Part shown: positions 32,054 to 41,030 of the stretch, piece after piece | How the letters are laid out: every line of letters begins with the position of its first letter | Numbering within the stretch: position 1 is the first letter of the stretch | Source of the DNA: Malikia spinosa | GTDB taxonomy: Bacteria > Pseudomonadota > Gammaproteobacteria > Burkholderiales > Burkholderiaceae_C | Direction: 5' to 3' | Assembly: GCF_002980625.1 (NCBI RefSeq) | Contig: NZ_PVLR01000028.1 | Span: forward strand, 1-50,560 | Length of the DNA: 50,560 nucleotides | The notes under the pieces: model-generated | Database searches by the model: none | Seen by the model: the letters and a program-made list of their open reading frames with translations, nothing else | Told to the model about the DNA's origin: nothing | Made by a program: the position numbers and the translations under genes

Positions 32054-32677
32054 ATGATGTTCCAGGACCGACTCGATGCCGCGCGCCAGCTGGCCCAGGC
32101 GCTGGAGGCTTACCGCGAGCGTAATCCGCTGGTGCTCGCGATCCCGCGTGGCGCCGTGCCGATGGCGCGCCTGATCGCGCAGGAGCTCGGCGGCGATTTC
32201 GATGTCGTGCTGGTGCGCAAGCTGCGCTCACCCTATGCGGCGGAAGTCGCGGTCGGTTCGGTCGACGAGAGCGGCTGGACCTATGTCGCGCCCCATGCGG
32301 CCTCGTTCGGTGCCGATCAGGACTACATCGCCGTCGAGAAGCACGAGCAGCTGCGCACCATCGAGTCGCGCCGCGCCCAGTACACGCCGATCCGCCCGCC
32401 GATCGACCCGGCAGGCCGGATCGTGATCGTGGTCGACGACGGCCTGGCGACCGGCGCCACCATGATCGCCGCGCTGCACGGCCTGCGCCATCGCCAGCCC
32501 GCCTGGCTGATCTGCGCAGTGCCGGTGGCGGCGCCCGATGCGCTGGCGCGTGTACGACCGCTGGCCGATGAGGTTTTCTGTCTGTCGGCGCCCGACGCAT
32601 TCCAGGCCGTGGGCCAGTTCTACCGCCATTTCGACCAGGTCGAGGACGACGAGGTGATCGCGCTGCTCAGGGACTGA
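32054..32677 (+). CDS. Phosphoribosyltransferase-like protein
   Basis: The 207-residue product has AIPRGAVPMARLIAQELG, VLVRKLRSPYAAEVAVGSVDE and the PRPP-binding loop IVIVVDDGLATGATM, as in the family sometimes found beside erythromycin-esterase or dienelactone-hydrolase genes. The usual nucleobase is not defined. It starts 21 bases after the PyrR-like gene, so the two are likely one transcript, and it is convergent with the Lon-like gene. Confidence 0.82.
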   Translation: MMFQDRLDAARQLAQALEAYRERNPLVLAIPRGAVPMARLIAQELGGDFDVVLVRKLRSPYAAEVAVGSVDESGWTYVAPHAASFGADQDYIAVEKHEQLRTIESRRAQYTPIRPPIDPAGRIVIVVDDGLATGATMIAALHGLRHRQPAWLICAVPVAAPDALARVRPLADEVFCLSAPDAFQAVGQFYRHFDQVEDDEVIALLRD

Positions 32678-32688
32678 TGCCTGGGCTT

Positions 32689-32713
32689 GGGCCGCGCGCC
32701 GATCTCGCGGCCC
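32689..32713. terminator. GC-rich hairpin between convergent genes
   Basis: GGGCCGCG (32689-32696) and CGCGGCCC (32706-32713) form an 8-bp stem with a 9-base loop between the phosphoribosyltransferase and Lon-like genes. There is no T-tract. Confidence 0.35.
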
Positions 32714-32726
32714 GACGATCTGGAGA

Positions 32727-35159
32727 TCAGGGCTTGCCGCTTGGCTGGGCTGGTTTTCTGACGGCCGCCGCTTCCGCCGCGCGGCGTTTCGGCGCCAGTC
32801 TTGCCAGCCGGGTCGCGACCAGGGCGTTGACCGACCCGGCCGCCATCCGGCCCTGGGCGTCGGGTCGGCCGGCCGGGTGGCCGGTCAGCAGTTCCAGCGC
32901 CTGGTCGACATCGCTGACGGCCCAGATCCGGAACCGGCCCGCGCGCACCGCCATGACCACGTCGGCGCGCAGCATCAGTTGGCAGACATTGGCCTGCGGG
33001 ATCAGCACGCCTTGCTCGCCGCTCAGGCCGCGCGCCGCACAGAGGTCGAAGAAGCCCTCGATCTTCTCGTTGACCCCGCCGATCGGCTGCACCACGCCGA
33101 GCTGGTTGACCGAGCCGGTCATGGCCAGCGACTGCCGGATCGGCACCCCTGACAGCGCCGACAGCAGCGCGCACAGTTCGGCCAGTGAGGCGCTGTCGCC
33201 TTCGACCCCGCCGTAGGACTGCTCGAACACCAGGCTGGCCTTGAGTGATAGCGGCTCGCGCGCGCCAAAGCGTGCCGCCAGGAAGGCCGACAGGATCAGC
33301 ACCCCCTTGGAATGGATCGGTCCGCCCAGCTTGACCTCGCGTTCGATGTCGATCACCTGGCCCTCGCCGGCACGCACCGTCGCGGTGATGCGCATCGGAT
33401 GGCCAAAGCTGCTGTCGTCGAGCTGCACCACCGCCAGTCCGTTGACCTGCCCGACCTGGCTGCCGCTGCTGTCGATCAGCAGCTGGCCGCGCAGCATCGC
33501 CTCCTGGTAGCGCAGCCGCAGTCGCTCGTTGCGCCGCCGCCTGGCCTGCAGCGCCGCCTCGACATGGGCCGGTTCGATCCAGGGTGATGGCGCCTGGCCG
33601 GCGAAATGCTCGGCCTCGCGCATCAGGTCGGCCAGCGGCCGGGTGCGCGCGGTCAGGCGTTCGGCATCGTCGGCCAGTCGCGCCGAATGCTCGATCAGCC
33701 GCGCGATGGCGGCTGCCGACAGCGGGCGCAGCGCCTCGCGCCGCGCCAGCGTGGCGATCAGGCGCGCGTAGACCTGGGTGTTGTCCGGGCTGCGGCGGAT
33801 CTCGCTCTCGAGATCGGCGTTGATCTTGAACAGTGCGCCGAACTCGGGGTCGTACTGGCACAGCAGGTAGTAGACCTGGCGCTCGCCGATCAGCACGATC
33901 TTGAGCTCGAGCGGCATCGGCTCGGGTTCGAGCTGTACCGTGCTGCTGAGCCCGATCAGGTCGTACAGCGACTCGATCCGGACCCGGCCCGCCTTCAGGC
34001 AGCGCTTGAGCCCCTCCCAGGCATAGGGCTGGCTCAGCACCTTGAGCGCGTCGAGCACCAGGAAGCCGCCGTTGGCGCGCTGCAGCGCACCGCCGCGGAT
34101 CAGCGTGAAGTTGCTCAGCAGCGTGCCCATGTGTGCCACATGCTCGACGCGACCGACCAGGTTCTGCAGCGTCGGATGGTCCTCGTAGATCACCGGCCGT
34201 GCACCGTCGGCCGGATGCTCGACCAGCAGGTTGACCAGATAGCGCTGCACCGCGAGCGTGCTCGAATAGGTGGTGGTCTCGATATCGCCCTCGGAGTGCG
34301 TCGACTCGCGCAGCGATTCGCCGCTGGCGACGATGTCGGCCAGCACCGCGTCGAGGAAGGCACAGACCTCGGGCAGGTCGGCGTATTTCGGCCGCAGGTC
34401 GTCGATCAGGTGGGTCACGGTCACCTGCAGCGCCTCGCTGCCGGTCTGCTTGAGCCTGGCCTGCAGTTCGCGCCGCCAGCGCGGGAACTCGCCCATCAGC
34501 TTGTGCATGCGCTCGTGCAGCGCCTTGATCTGGGCGCCGAATTCGGCCTGGCGCTCGGGCGGCAGCTGCTCGAACTCGTCCTGCGTCAGCGTGGCCTCGT
34601 GGTCTTCCTTGAGCGGCACGAAGGCGAAGCCGTGCGGCGTCTTGAGCAGCGCCACGCCATGCTGCACCGATTCGTCGCCCAGCGCCTGCACCGCGGCGAG
34701 CTCACGCTGCTTTTCCTCCTCCTGCATCGCCTCGACCCGGCTGCGGTATTCCTCGCTCTCGAACACCGCGCTGATCGCCGGCGTCAGTTCCTCGACCAAA
34801 TGCTGCATGTCGTCGCGCAGCGGCGCGCCGCGACCGCAGGGCAGGCGCAGCAGCTCGGGCTTGCTCGAATCGGTGAAGTTGTTGACATAGCACCAGTCCG
34901 ACGGCGGCTGGCCCGTGCGGCGCTGGCTCTCGAGCAGCTGGTTGACGATCGCGTGGCGGCCGCTGCCGGGCTCGCCCAGCAGGTAGATGTTGTAGCCGTC
35001 ATGCCGGATGTCGAGTCCGAGCTGGATTGCTTCCAGCGCGCGTTCGTGAATCAGGGCGGTGTCGAGTTCGGCCAGCTCGGCGCTGCTCGCGATGCCCAGT
35101 GCGGCCGGGTCGCAGCGGGTGTAGAGGACTTCGGGCGTCAGCGCTTCGGGCAGGGTCAT
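32727..35159 (-). CDS. Lon-like ATP-dependent protease (LonB-type, AAA_32 family)
   Basis: The 810-residue protein has an AAA_32 ATPase with a Walker A-like loop GEPGSGRHAIV (near 60; Arg replaces the usual Lys), a long helical insertion with many Glu/Gln/Arg (about 130-260), Walker B near GGFLVLDALKVL, and a C-terminal Lon protease domain. The catalytic dyad is visible: Ser in VEGDSASLAEL (near 655) and Lys in GGVNEKIEGFFD (near 698). These proteases act in quality control; some lack classical Lon substrate domains. The ATG at 35159 is chosen. An ATG at 35183 would overlap the alanine dehydrogenase stop by ATGA and add eight residues. Confidence 0.9.
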   Translation of the reverse strand: MTLPEALTPEVLYTRCDPAALGIASSAELAELDTALIHERALEAIQLGLDIRHDGYNIYLLGEPGSGRHAIVNQLLESQRRTGQPPSDWCYVNNFTDSSKPELLRLPCGRGAPLRDDMQHLVEELTPAISAVFESEEYRSRVEAMQEEEKQRELAAVQALGDESVQHGVALLKTPHGFAFVPLKEDHEATLTQDEFEQLPPERQAEFGAQIKALHERMHKLMGEFPRWRRELQARLKQTGSEALQVTVTHLIDDLRPKYADLPEVCAFLDAVLADIVASGESLRESTHSEGDIETTTYSSTLAVQRYLVNLLVEHPADGARPVIYEDHPTLQNLVGRVEHVAHMGTLLSNFTLIRGGALQRANGGFLVLDALKVLSQPYAWEGLKRCLKAGRVRIESLYDLIGLSSTVQLEPEPMPLELKIVLIGERQVYYLLCQYDPEFGALFKINADLESEIRRSPDNTQVYARLIATLARREALRPLSAAAIARLIEHSARLADDAERLTARTRPLADLMREAEHFAGQAPSPWIEPAHVEAALQARRRRNERLRLRYQEAMLRGQLLIDSSGSQVGQVNGLAVVQLDDSSFGHPMRITATVRAGEGQVIDIEREVKLGGPIHSKGVLILSAFLAARFGAREPLSLKASLVFEQSYGGVEGDSASLAELCALLSALSGVPIRQSLAMTGSVNQLGVVQPIGGVNEKIEGFFDLCAARGLSGEQGVLIPQANVCQLMLRADVVMAVRAGRFRIWAVSDVDQALELLTGHPAGRPDAQGRMAAGSVNALVATRLARLAPKRRAAEAAAVRKPAQPSGKP

Positions 35160-35179
35160 GGGTTGAGTTCCGCGCGGCA

Positions 35180-36295
35180 TCATGCGAGCAGCCGTTCGGC
35201 GGCGGTCAGCGGGTAGCCCAGGGCCTCGGCCACGGCCGGATGCGTGACCTGGCCCTGGCAGCAATTGAGTCCGGCACGCAGGTGCAAGTCGGCGCGCAGC
35301 GCGCCCTGCCAGCCCTGCCGGGCCAGCGTCAGCACATGGGGCAGGGTGGCGTTGTTGAGCGCCAGCGTCGAGGTGCGCGCCACCGCGCCCGGCATGTTCG
35401 TCACCGCGTAGTGCAGCACGCCGTCGACCAGATAGCTCGGGTTGGTGTGCGTGGTCGGGCGCGAGGTCTCGAAGCAGCCGCCCTGGTCGATTGCGACGTC
35501 GACCAGTACGCTGCCGGGCTTCATGCGCGCAACCAAGGCGCGGCTGACCAGCTTGGGCGCTGCGGCGCCGGGCACCAGCACGCTGCCGATCACCGCATCG
35601 GCGGCCAGCAGCTCCTCCTCGATCGCGCTCTGGGTCGAATGCCGGGTCGTGATCCGGCTGCCCCAGCGCTGGTCGAGCTGGCGCAGGCGCTCCAGGCTGC
35701 GGTCCAGCACCGTGACCTGCGCGCCCATGCCGGCGGCGATCTGCAGCGCCTGGCTGCCGACCACGCCGCCGCCCAGGATCACGAGCCGGGCCGCCGGCAC
35801 GCCGGGCACGCCCGACAGCAGCACGCCCTGGCCGCCATAGGATTTTTCAAGCAGGCGCGCCGCGACCTGGACCGACATCCGGCCGGCGACCTCGCTCATG
35901 GGCGCGAGCAGTGGCAACCCGCCGCCCGGGCCGGTCACGGTCTCGTAGGCGATGCAGACCGAGCCCGAGGCCAGCAGCGCTTCGGTCTGCGCCCGGTCGG
36001 GTGCCAGGTGCAGATAGGTGAACAGGATCTGGCCCGGGCGCAGCAGCGCGCATTCCTGCGCTTGCGGCTCCTTGACCTTGACCACCAGGTCGGCGCGTGC
36101 GAACAGTTCGGCCGCCGAGTCGACCAGCTCGGCGCCGGCCGCGCGGTACTGGGCATCGTCCATGCCGGCACCAGCTCCCGCGCCGGACTGCACCAGCACC
36201 CGCTGGCCGGCGGCGGTCAGCTCGCGCACGCTCGCGGGCGTCAGGCCCACGCGGTGCTCGTGGTTCTTGATCTCCTTGGGCGTTCCTACAATCAT
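35180..36295 (-). CDS. ald: Alanine dehydrogenase
   Basis: The 371-residue enzyme has the expected length and motifs: MIVGTPKEIKNHEHRVGLTP, the substrate-binding lysine in LVVKVKEPQ (about K74), YLHLAPD (about H95), and the NAD-binding GGGVVGSQALQIAAGMGAQVTVLD. It converts L-alanine and NAD+ to pyruvate, ammonium and NADH. The gene is upstream of and overlaps or abuts the Lon-like protease gene, so they are probably co-transcribed; this pairing has no obvious metabolic reason. Confidence 0.95.
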   Translation of the reverse strand: MIVGTPKEIKNHEHRVGLTPASVRELTAAGQRVLVQSGAGAGAGMDDAQYRAAGAELVDSAAELFARADLVVKVKEPQAQECALLRPGQILFTYLHLAPDRAQTEALLASGSVCIAYETVTGPGGGLPLLAPMSEVAGRMSVQVAARLLEKSYGGQGVLLSGVPGVPAARLVILGGGVVGSQALQIAAGMGAQVTVLDRSLERLRQLDQRWGSRITTRHSTQSAIEEELLAADAVIGSVLVPGAAAPKLVSRALVARMKPGSVLVDVAIDQGGCFETSRPTTHTNPSYLVDGVLHYAVTNMPGAVARTSTLALNNATLPHVLTLARQGWQGALRADLHLRAGLNCCQGQVTHPAVAEALGYPLTAAERLLA

Positions 36296-36412
36296 GGCAA
36301 CCTCCCGGACTTTTGCATCCGCCCCCAGTCTGGCGGCTCGGGGGGCGGGTCGTCAAGGCAGCTGGCGGGCGGATCGCTAAAATCGGCCGATTTCGCATCT
36401 AGGGGTAAGCTC

Positions 36413-37285
36413 TTGTCCGACCGTCTCGCGGTATTGCCGCAATACCTGCTCCCGAAACGGGCCCTGACCCAGCTGGCCGGCGCCTTGGCGCGCCGTCCGC
36501 TCGGCGGCTTCACCCAGTCCAGCATCCGCCGCTTCGTTGCCCGTTACGGTGTCGACATGAGCGAGGCGGCCGAGCCCGACATCGCGTGCTACGCGACCTT
36601 CAACGACTTCTTCACCCGCGCGCTCAAAGAGGGCGCGCGTCCGCTGGCCGATGCCGACTTCATCTGTCCGGTCGATGGTGCGATCAGCCAGTTCGGCCGC
36701 ATCGAGGGCGACCAGATCTTCCAGGCCAAGGGCCACCGCTACTCGACCCAGGCGCTGGTCGGTGGCGATGCCGAGCTGGCGGCCAAGTTCGAGGACGGCG
36801 AGTTCGCCACCCTCTACCTGAGCCCGCGCGACTACCACCGCATCCACATGCCCTGCTACGGGCGGCTGCAGCGCATGATCCATGTGCCGGGCGAGCTGTT
36901 CTCGGTCAACCCGACCACGGCGCGCGGCGTGCCGGGCTTGTTCGCGCGCAACGAGCGCGTGGTCTGCGTGTTCGAGGGCCGCTTCGGCCCCTTCGTGCTG
37001 GTGCTGGTGGGGGCGACCATCGTCGGCAGCATGGCCACGGTCTGGCATGGCCAGGTCAACCCGCCGCGTCCCGGCCAGGTGCGCGAGTGGCGCTATGGCG
37101 ACCTGCCGATCGCGCTGCAGGCCGGCGAGGAGATGGGGCGCTTCCTGCTCGGGTCGACGGTCGTGCTGCTGTTCCCCCAGGGCCAGCTGAGCTTCGATCC
37201 CCGCTGGGCAGCGGGCGGGGCGGTGCGCATGGGCCAGTCGATGGGGGCGCTCGGCGCCCGCGCGAACCCGTCCGCTGCGCGCTGA
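36413..37285 (+). CDS. psd: Phosphatidylserine decarboxylase proenzyme
   Basis: The 290-residue protein matches the family from its first residues (SDRLAVLPQYLLPKRALTQLAG). It contains YHRIHMP for catalysis and self-cleavage, GDLPIALQAGEEMGRF, and the autocleavage LGST (near 245-248), where the Ser becomes the pyruvoyl group. It makes phosphatidylethanolamine at the inner membrane. The likely start is TTG at 36413: AGGGG sits 7 bases upstream and homology begins there. The long frame from 35027 is antisense to ald and not real. Confidence 0.93.
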   Translation: MSDRLAVLPQYLLPKRALTQLAGALARRPLGGFTQSSIRRFVARYGVDMSEAAEPDIACYATFNDFFTRALKEGARPLADADFICPVDGAISQFGRIEGDQIFQAKGHRYSTQALVGGDAELAAKFEDGEFATLYLSPRDYHRIHMPCYGRLQRMIHVPGELFSVNPTTARGVPGLFARNERVVCVFEGRFGPFVLVLVGATIVGSMATVWHGQVNPPRPGQVREWRYGDLPIALQAGEEMGRFLLGSTVVLLFPQGQLSFDPRWAAGGAVRMGQSMGALGARANPSAAR

Positions 37286-37349
37286 GCGCCGATCGCGTCA
37301 ACATCATCAGTGCGGAGCGCCCCCGGGCCTGCTCCGCCAAGGAGACATC

Positions 37350-38669
37350 ATGTGGGATGCCACTTCGGCGACGCTGCCCAACGGGGTCAGCATGGCGCAT
37401 GCCGCCCAGGCCTTGGCCGCCGCACTCGGTTGCGGCCTGCTGACCGGTATCGAACGCGAGCGCAACAAGGGGCGCGGGCCCTCGCGCGCCCTGGCGGGTC
37501 TGCGCAGTTTCTCGCTCGCCTGCGTCATGGGCGCGGTCGCGATGCTGACCGGCGAGTCCACCCTGGTCGCGGTCGGCGTGATCTTCCTGGCCGCCCTGTG
37601 CGTGGTGGCGCGGGCGCGTGAGCGCACCGACGACCCGGGCGTCACGACCGAGATCGCCCTGGTGCTGACCTATCTGATCGGCGTGCTCTGCATCCTGAGC
37701 CTGCCGTTGGCGGCGGCCGTTGCCGTCGGCCAGACCGGCATCCTGTTTGCGCGCGAGCGCCTGCACGCCTTCGCCAACAACTGGCTGCGTCCGGCCGAGG
37801 TGCGCGACGGCATCCTGCTGGCGGCGCTGGCGCTGATCGCGCTGCCCCTGATGCCCGACCGGCCGTTCTGGGGTCAGATGCTGAATCCGCACCAGATCAC
37901 GCAGTTGCTGACGCTGCTGCTGTTGATCCAGGCGCTGGCGCACCTGAGCCGGCGCCTGCTCGATGCGCGCCAGGCAGTGGCCCTGTCGGCGATTGCGTCG
38001 GGCTTTGTCTCGAGCACGGCGACCGTCGCGAGCATGGGCATCGCCGTGCGCGAGGGCCGCTCCGATGCCCGGCTGATGGCGGGTGCCGGGCTGCTGTCCT
38101 GCGTGGCCACCTTGCTGCAGGTCCTGCTGGTGGCCCTGGCGGTGCAGCCGGCCTGGTTGCGCCTGCTGATCCTGCCCGCGCTGGCGGGCGCCGCGGTGGC
38201 GCTGGCCTGGGGCTGGTGGCTGGTCCGGGGTGCACCGACCGAAGGCCCGGTTGCCGTCGATGCCGGCGCGGCAACGACCGGCCGCGAGGGCGCGCTGGCC
38301 GCTGCCACGCCGGACGCCGATCGCATGTTCAGCCTGCGCGACGCGGCCCTGGTGGCGGCCCTGCTGACCGGCGTGCAGGCCCTGGTCTATGGCCTTGGTC
38401 TCTGGCTGGGACAGGGCGGCGCACTGGCCGGTGTCCTGCTGGCCTCGCTGGTCGACCTGCACTCCGCGCTGGCGGCCGTCTTTGCGCCGGCGCCGCCGGA
38501 TGCTGCCGGCAAGGCCCTGGGCGCCGCGATACTGGCGATCTCGGTCCATGCCTTTAGCAAGTCGGCCACCGCCTGGTTCGCGGGCGGCTGGCGCTACCTG
38601 GCCTGGCTGGCGCCCGGGGTGTTCGGCCACACCGCCGTCGCCGTGGCATTGCTGGCCTGGAACCTCTGA
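37350..38669 (+). CDS. MgtC/SapB + DUF4010 membrane protein
   Basis: The 439-residue protein has about ten hydrophobic segments. The N-terminal third is MgtC-like (AAALGCGLLTGIERERNKGRG, LRSFSLACVMGAVAML). The remainder is a DUF4010 unit with GILLAALALIALPLMPDRPFWG, AIASGFVSSTATVASMGIAVREG and VDLHSALAAVF. A variable Ala-rich cytosolic or periplasmic loop lies near residue 305. AAGGAG precedes the ATG. Function is unproven; family members are thought to be membrane transport or pH/ion-linked proteins. Confidence 0.85.
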   Translation: MWDATSATLPNGVSMAHAAQALAAALGCGLLTGIERERNKGRGPSRALAGLRSFSLACVMGAVAMLTGESTLVAVGVIFLAALCVVARARERTDDPGVTTEIALVLTYLIGVLCILSLPLAAAVAVGQTGILFARERLHAFANNWLRPAEVRDGILLAALALIALPLMPDRPFWGQMLNPHQITQLLTLLLLIQALAHLSRRLLDARQAVALSAIASGFVSSTATVASMGIAVREGRSDARLMAGAGLLSCVATLLQVLLVALAVQPAWLRLLILPALAGAAVALAWGWWLVRGAPTEGPVAVDAGAATTGREGALAAATPDADRMFSLRDAALVAALLTGVQALVYGLGLWLGQGGALAGVLLASLVDLHSALAAVFAPAPPDAAGKALGAAILAISVHAFSKSATAWFAGGWRYLAWLAPGVFGHTAVAVALLAWNL

Positions 38670-38688
38670 CCGGATCGGCCTGCCGTTT

Positions 38689-40104
38689 TCAGCCTGCCGC
38701 GCGCGCCGCCACCGGCTCGCGCATGGTCACGAACTCCTCGGCGGCGGTCGGATGGATGCCCAGCGTGGCATCGAATACCGCCTTGGTCGCGCCGGCCTTG
38801 AGCGCCACCGCGAAGCCCTGCACGATCTCGCCGGCCTCGGCGCCCACCATGTGCAGGCCCACCACCCGGTCGCTGGCGCCATCTACCAGCAGCTTCATCA
38901 GCGTGCGCTCCTGGCTGCCGCTCAGCGTGTGGCGCAGCGCCCGGAATTCCGAGCGGAACACCAGCACCTCGGCATAGCGTTCGCGCGCCTGGGCCTCGGT
39001 CAGGCCCACGGTCGCGACATTGGGATGGCTGAAGACGGCGGTCGGGATCAGCTCGTAGTCCATCAGTCGCGCCGGCTTGCCTGCCGCCGGTCCGTACAGG
39101 TGGTCGACCAGCTGCATTGCCTCGCCGAGCGCGGCCGGAGTCAGCTGCACGCGCGAGGTCACGTCGCCCAGCGCGTAGACCGAGGGCAGGTTGGTGCGGA
39201 AGTCGGCATCGACCAGGATGCGGCCCTCGGCGCCCTGTTCGATTCCCACGCCATCGAGTCCGAGTCCCTCGACATTCGGCACCCGTCCGGTCGCATAGAG
39301 CGCGACATCGACCACCAGCTGGTTGCCGTCCTCCAGCGCCACATGCAGGCCGTCGGCCTCGCGCGTGATCGCCAGCACGCCGGCCTCCAGCCTCAGGTCG
39401 ACGCCGGCCTTGCGCATCTCGGCGGCAGTGAAATGGCGGATCTCGTCGTCGAAGCCGCGCAGGATCTGCTCGCCGCGGTAGAGCTGGGTCACGCGCGCGC
39501 CCAGGCCGTTGAAGATCGAGGCGAACTCGCAGGCGATGTAGCCGCCGCCGACCACCAGCAGCCGCTGCGGGAACGGGTCGAGGTCGAAGGCCTGGTCCGA
39601 GCTGATGACATGCTCGCGGCCCTGGAAATGCGGCAGGTAGGGCTGGCCGCCGGTGGCGATCAGCAGCCGCTCGGCGCTGTAGCTCTGGTGCCCTGCGCTG
39701 CCGTCGGCGTTGAGCGTGGCGAGCTCGATCTCGTGCGGGCCAGTCAGCCTGGCATAGCCCTCGAGCAGCGTCACGCCGGAGCCGCGCAGCAGATTGGCGT
39801 AGATGCCGTTGAGTCGGCTGATTTCCGCCGCGCGACGCGACTTGAGCCGGCCCCAGTCCAGGCGCGGCGCCTCGCCCTCCCAGCCGAAGCCGCGCGACTC
39901 CTCGAAACCCGTGGCGTAGTCCGCGGCGTAGCTGTAGAGTTTTTTCGGGATGCAGCCCAGGTTGACACAGGTGCCGCCCAGGCCGTCCAGGCCTTGCGCC
40001 TCGGCCAGCGCCACGCGCACACCGCGCTGCGCCGCCATCCGGGCCGCGCGCACGCCGCCGCTGCCGCCGCCGATCACGAGCAGGTCGAAGTCGAATTGTT
40101 TCAT
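38689..40104 (-). CDS. gor: Glutathione-disulfide reductase
   Basis: The 471-residue flavoenzyme has the N-terminal FAD motif VIGGGSGGVRAA, the redox disulfide GGTCVNLGCIPKKL (C46 and C51), the NADPH-binding VVGGGYIACEFASIFNGLGARV, and the C-terminal catalytic GIHPTAAEEFVTM with its His-Glu pair, which is specific for glutathione reductase in this superfamily. It reduces GSSG with NADPH in the cytoplasm. It is divergent from the OmpV-like gene with 82 bases between them. Confidence 0.95.
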   Translation of the reverse strand: MKQFDFDLLVIGGGSGGVRAARMAAQRGVRVALAEAQGLDGLGGTCVNLGCIPKKLYSYAADYATGFEESRGFGWEGEAPRLDWGRLKSRRAAEISRLNGIYANLLRGSGVTLLEGYARLTGPHEIELATLNADGSAGHQSYSAERLLIATGGQPYLPHFQGREHVISSDQAFDLDPFPQRLLVVGGGYIACEFASIFNGLGARVTQLYRGEQILRGFDDEIRHFTAAEMRKAGVDLRLEAGVLAITREADGLHVALEDGNQLVVDVALYATGRVPNVEGLGLDGVGIEQGAEGRILVDADFRTNLPSVYALGDVTSRVQLTPAALGEAMQLVDHLYGPAAGKPARLMDYELIPTAVFSHPNVATVGLTEAQARERYAEVLVFRSEFRALRHTLSGSQERTLMKLLVDGASDRVVGLHMVGAEAGEIVQGFAVALKAGATKAVFDATLGIHPTAAEEFVTMREPVAARAAG

Positions 40105-40186
40105 CAGATGGCCCTTTCTGTCTTGCCAGCGCCATTGTCACGCGCTTTGCCCCCACCCGCTCTAGCCAGGATTTGGCCTGTTGCCT

Positions 40187-41020
40187 ATGATGATTGCCAT
40201 GCTCCATCAGATTTCAGTCCGCGCGGCATTGCTTGCCCTGGCCGCATCGTTTTCATTGCCACTGCTGGCACAGGAGGCGACGCTCGCCGAGTCGGCTGCA
40301 CCGGTGCGTCGCTACCTGGTCGGTGCCGCGCTGTCTTCCTCGCAGAGCCATGTCGGCTCCGACGAGCGCGAGCTCGGCCTGCAGCCTATCCTGGGTTTCT
40401 GGGTCGGTCGCTACCGCCTGTCGACCGGACGCGCGAGTTCGCTCTGGAACGTCGGGCGCGCGACCGTCGTCGATCCCGGCCTCAGCACGACGCTGTTGAG
40501 CAAGTCGGACTGGTCGCTCGGCGCCTCGCTGAACTGGGATGGCGGGCGCGACTCGGGTGACGATCCGCTGCTGGCCGGGGTGCCCGACCTGCGCTCGACG
40601 CTGCGCGGCAAGCTGTCGGTCGGCTATGCCTTCGCGCCGCGCTGGTCGCTCGGCTTGAGCAGCAGCCATGACCTGCTCGGGCATGAGGGGGGTGGGCGCT
40701 ATTCCGCCTCGCTGGGCTACCGCCAGCCGCTGTCCGAGCGCTCCTACTGGGATACCTCGTTCTCGGCGAACTGGGGCAACCGTGACTACATGCGCAGTCA
40801 TTACGGCATTCCCGCCTCGACGCTGCGCGCCCCCTACCAGCTCGACGGCGGCATCGAGGGCGTGAGCCTGGGCCTGGGCTACACGACGGCGCTCAACCAC
40901 AACTGGGTCGGCTATGCCGGCCTGAGCCTGTCGCGGCTGCTGGGCGATGCCGCGCGCAGCCCGGTGGTCGGGCAGCGCCAGCTCTGGGGCGCCAGCGTGG
41001 GTGTCGCCTACCGCTATTGA
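40187..41020 (+). CDS. MipA/OmpV-family outer-membrane protein
   Basis: The 277-residue protein has a signal peptide ending near LLAQEA and then alternating amphipathic strands (YRLSTGRASSLW, KLSVGYAFAPRWSLGLSSS, RYSASLGYRQPLS) ending with the C-terminal aromatic GVAYRY typical of beta-barrels. MipA/OmpV proteins form small outer-membrane barrels and some scaffold murein enzymes. The start among closely spaced ATGs (40187, 40190, 40199) is uncertain. It ends 10 bases from the convergent uvrA stop. Confidence 0.85.
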   Translation: MMIAMLHQISVRAALLALAASFSLPLLAQEATLAESAAPVRRYLVGAALSSSQSHVGSDERELGLQPILGFWVGRYRLSTGRASSLWNVGRATVVDPGLSTTLLSKSDWSLGASLNWDGGRDSGDDPLLAGVPDLRSTLRGKLSVGYAFAPRWSLGLSSSHDLLGHEGGGRYSASLGYRQPLSERSYWDTSFSANWGNRDYMRSHYGIPASTLRAPYQLDGGIEGVSLGLGYTTALNHNWVGYAGLSLSRLLGDAARSPVVGQRQLWGASVGVAYRY

Positions 41021-41030
41021 GCGCGCCGCT

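Noticed and set aside
35027-36412. Upstream extension of the psd frame by about 460 codons
   Set aside because: It is antisense to ald; homology to the decarboxylase starts at the TTG at 36413 behind a ribosome-binding site.
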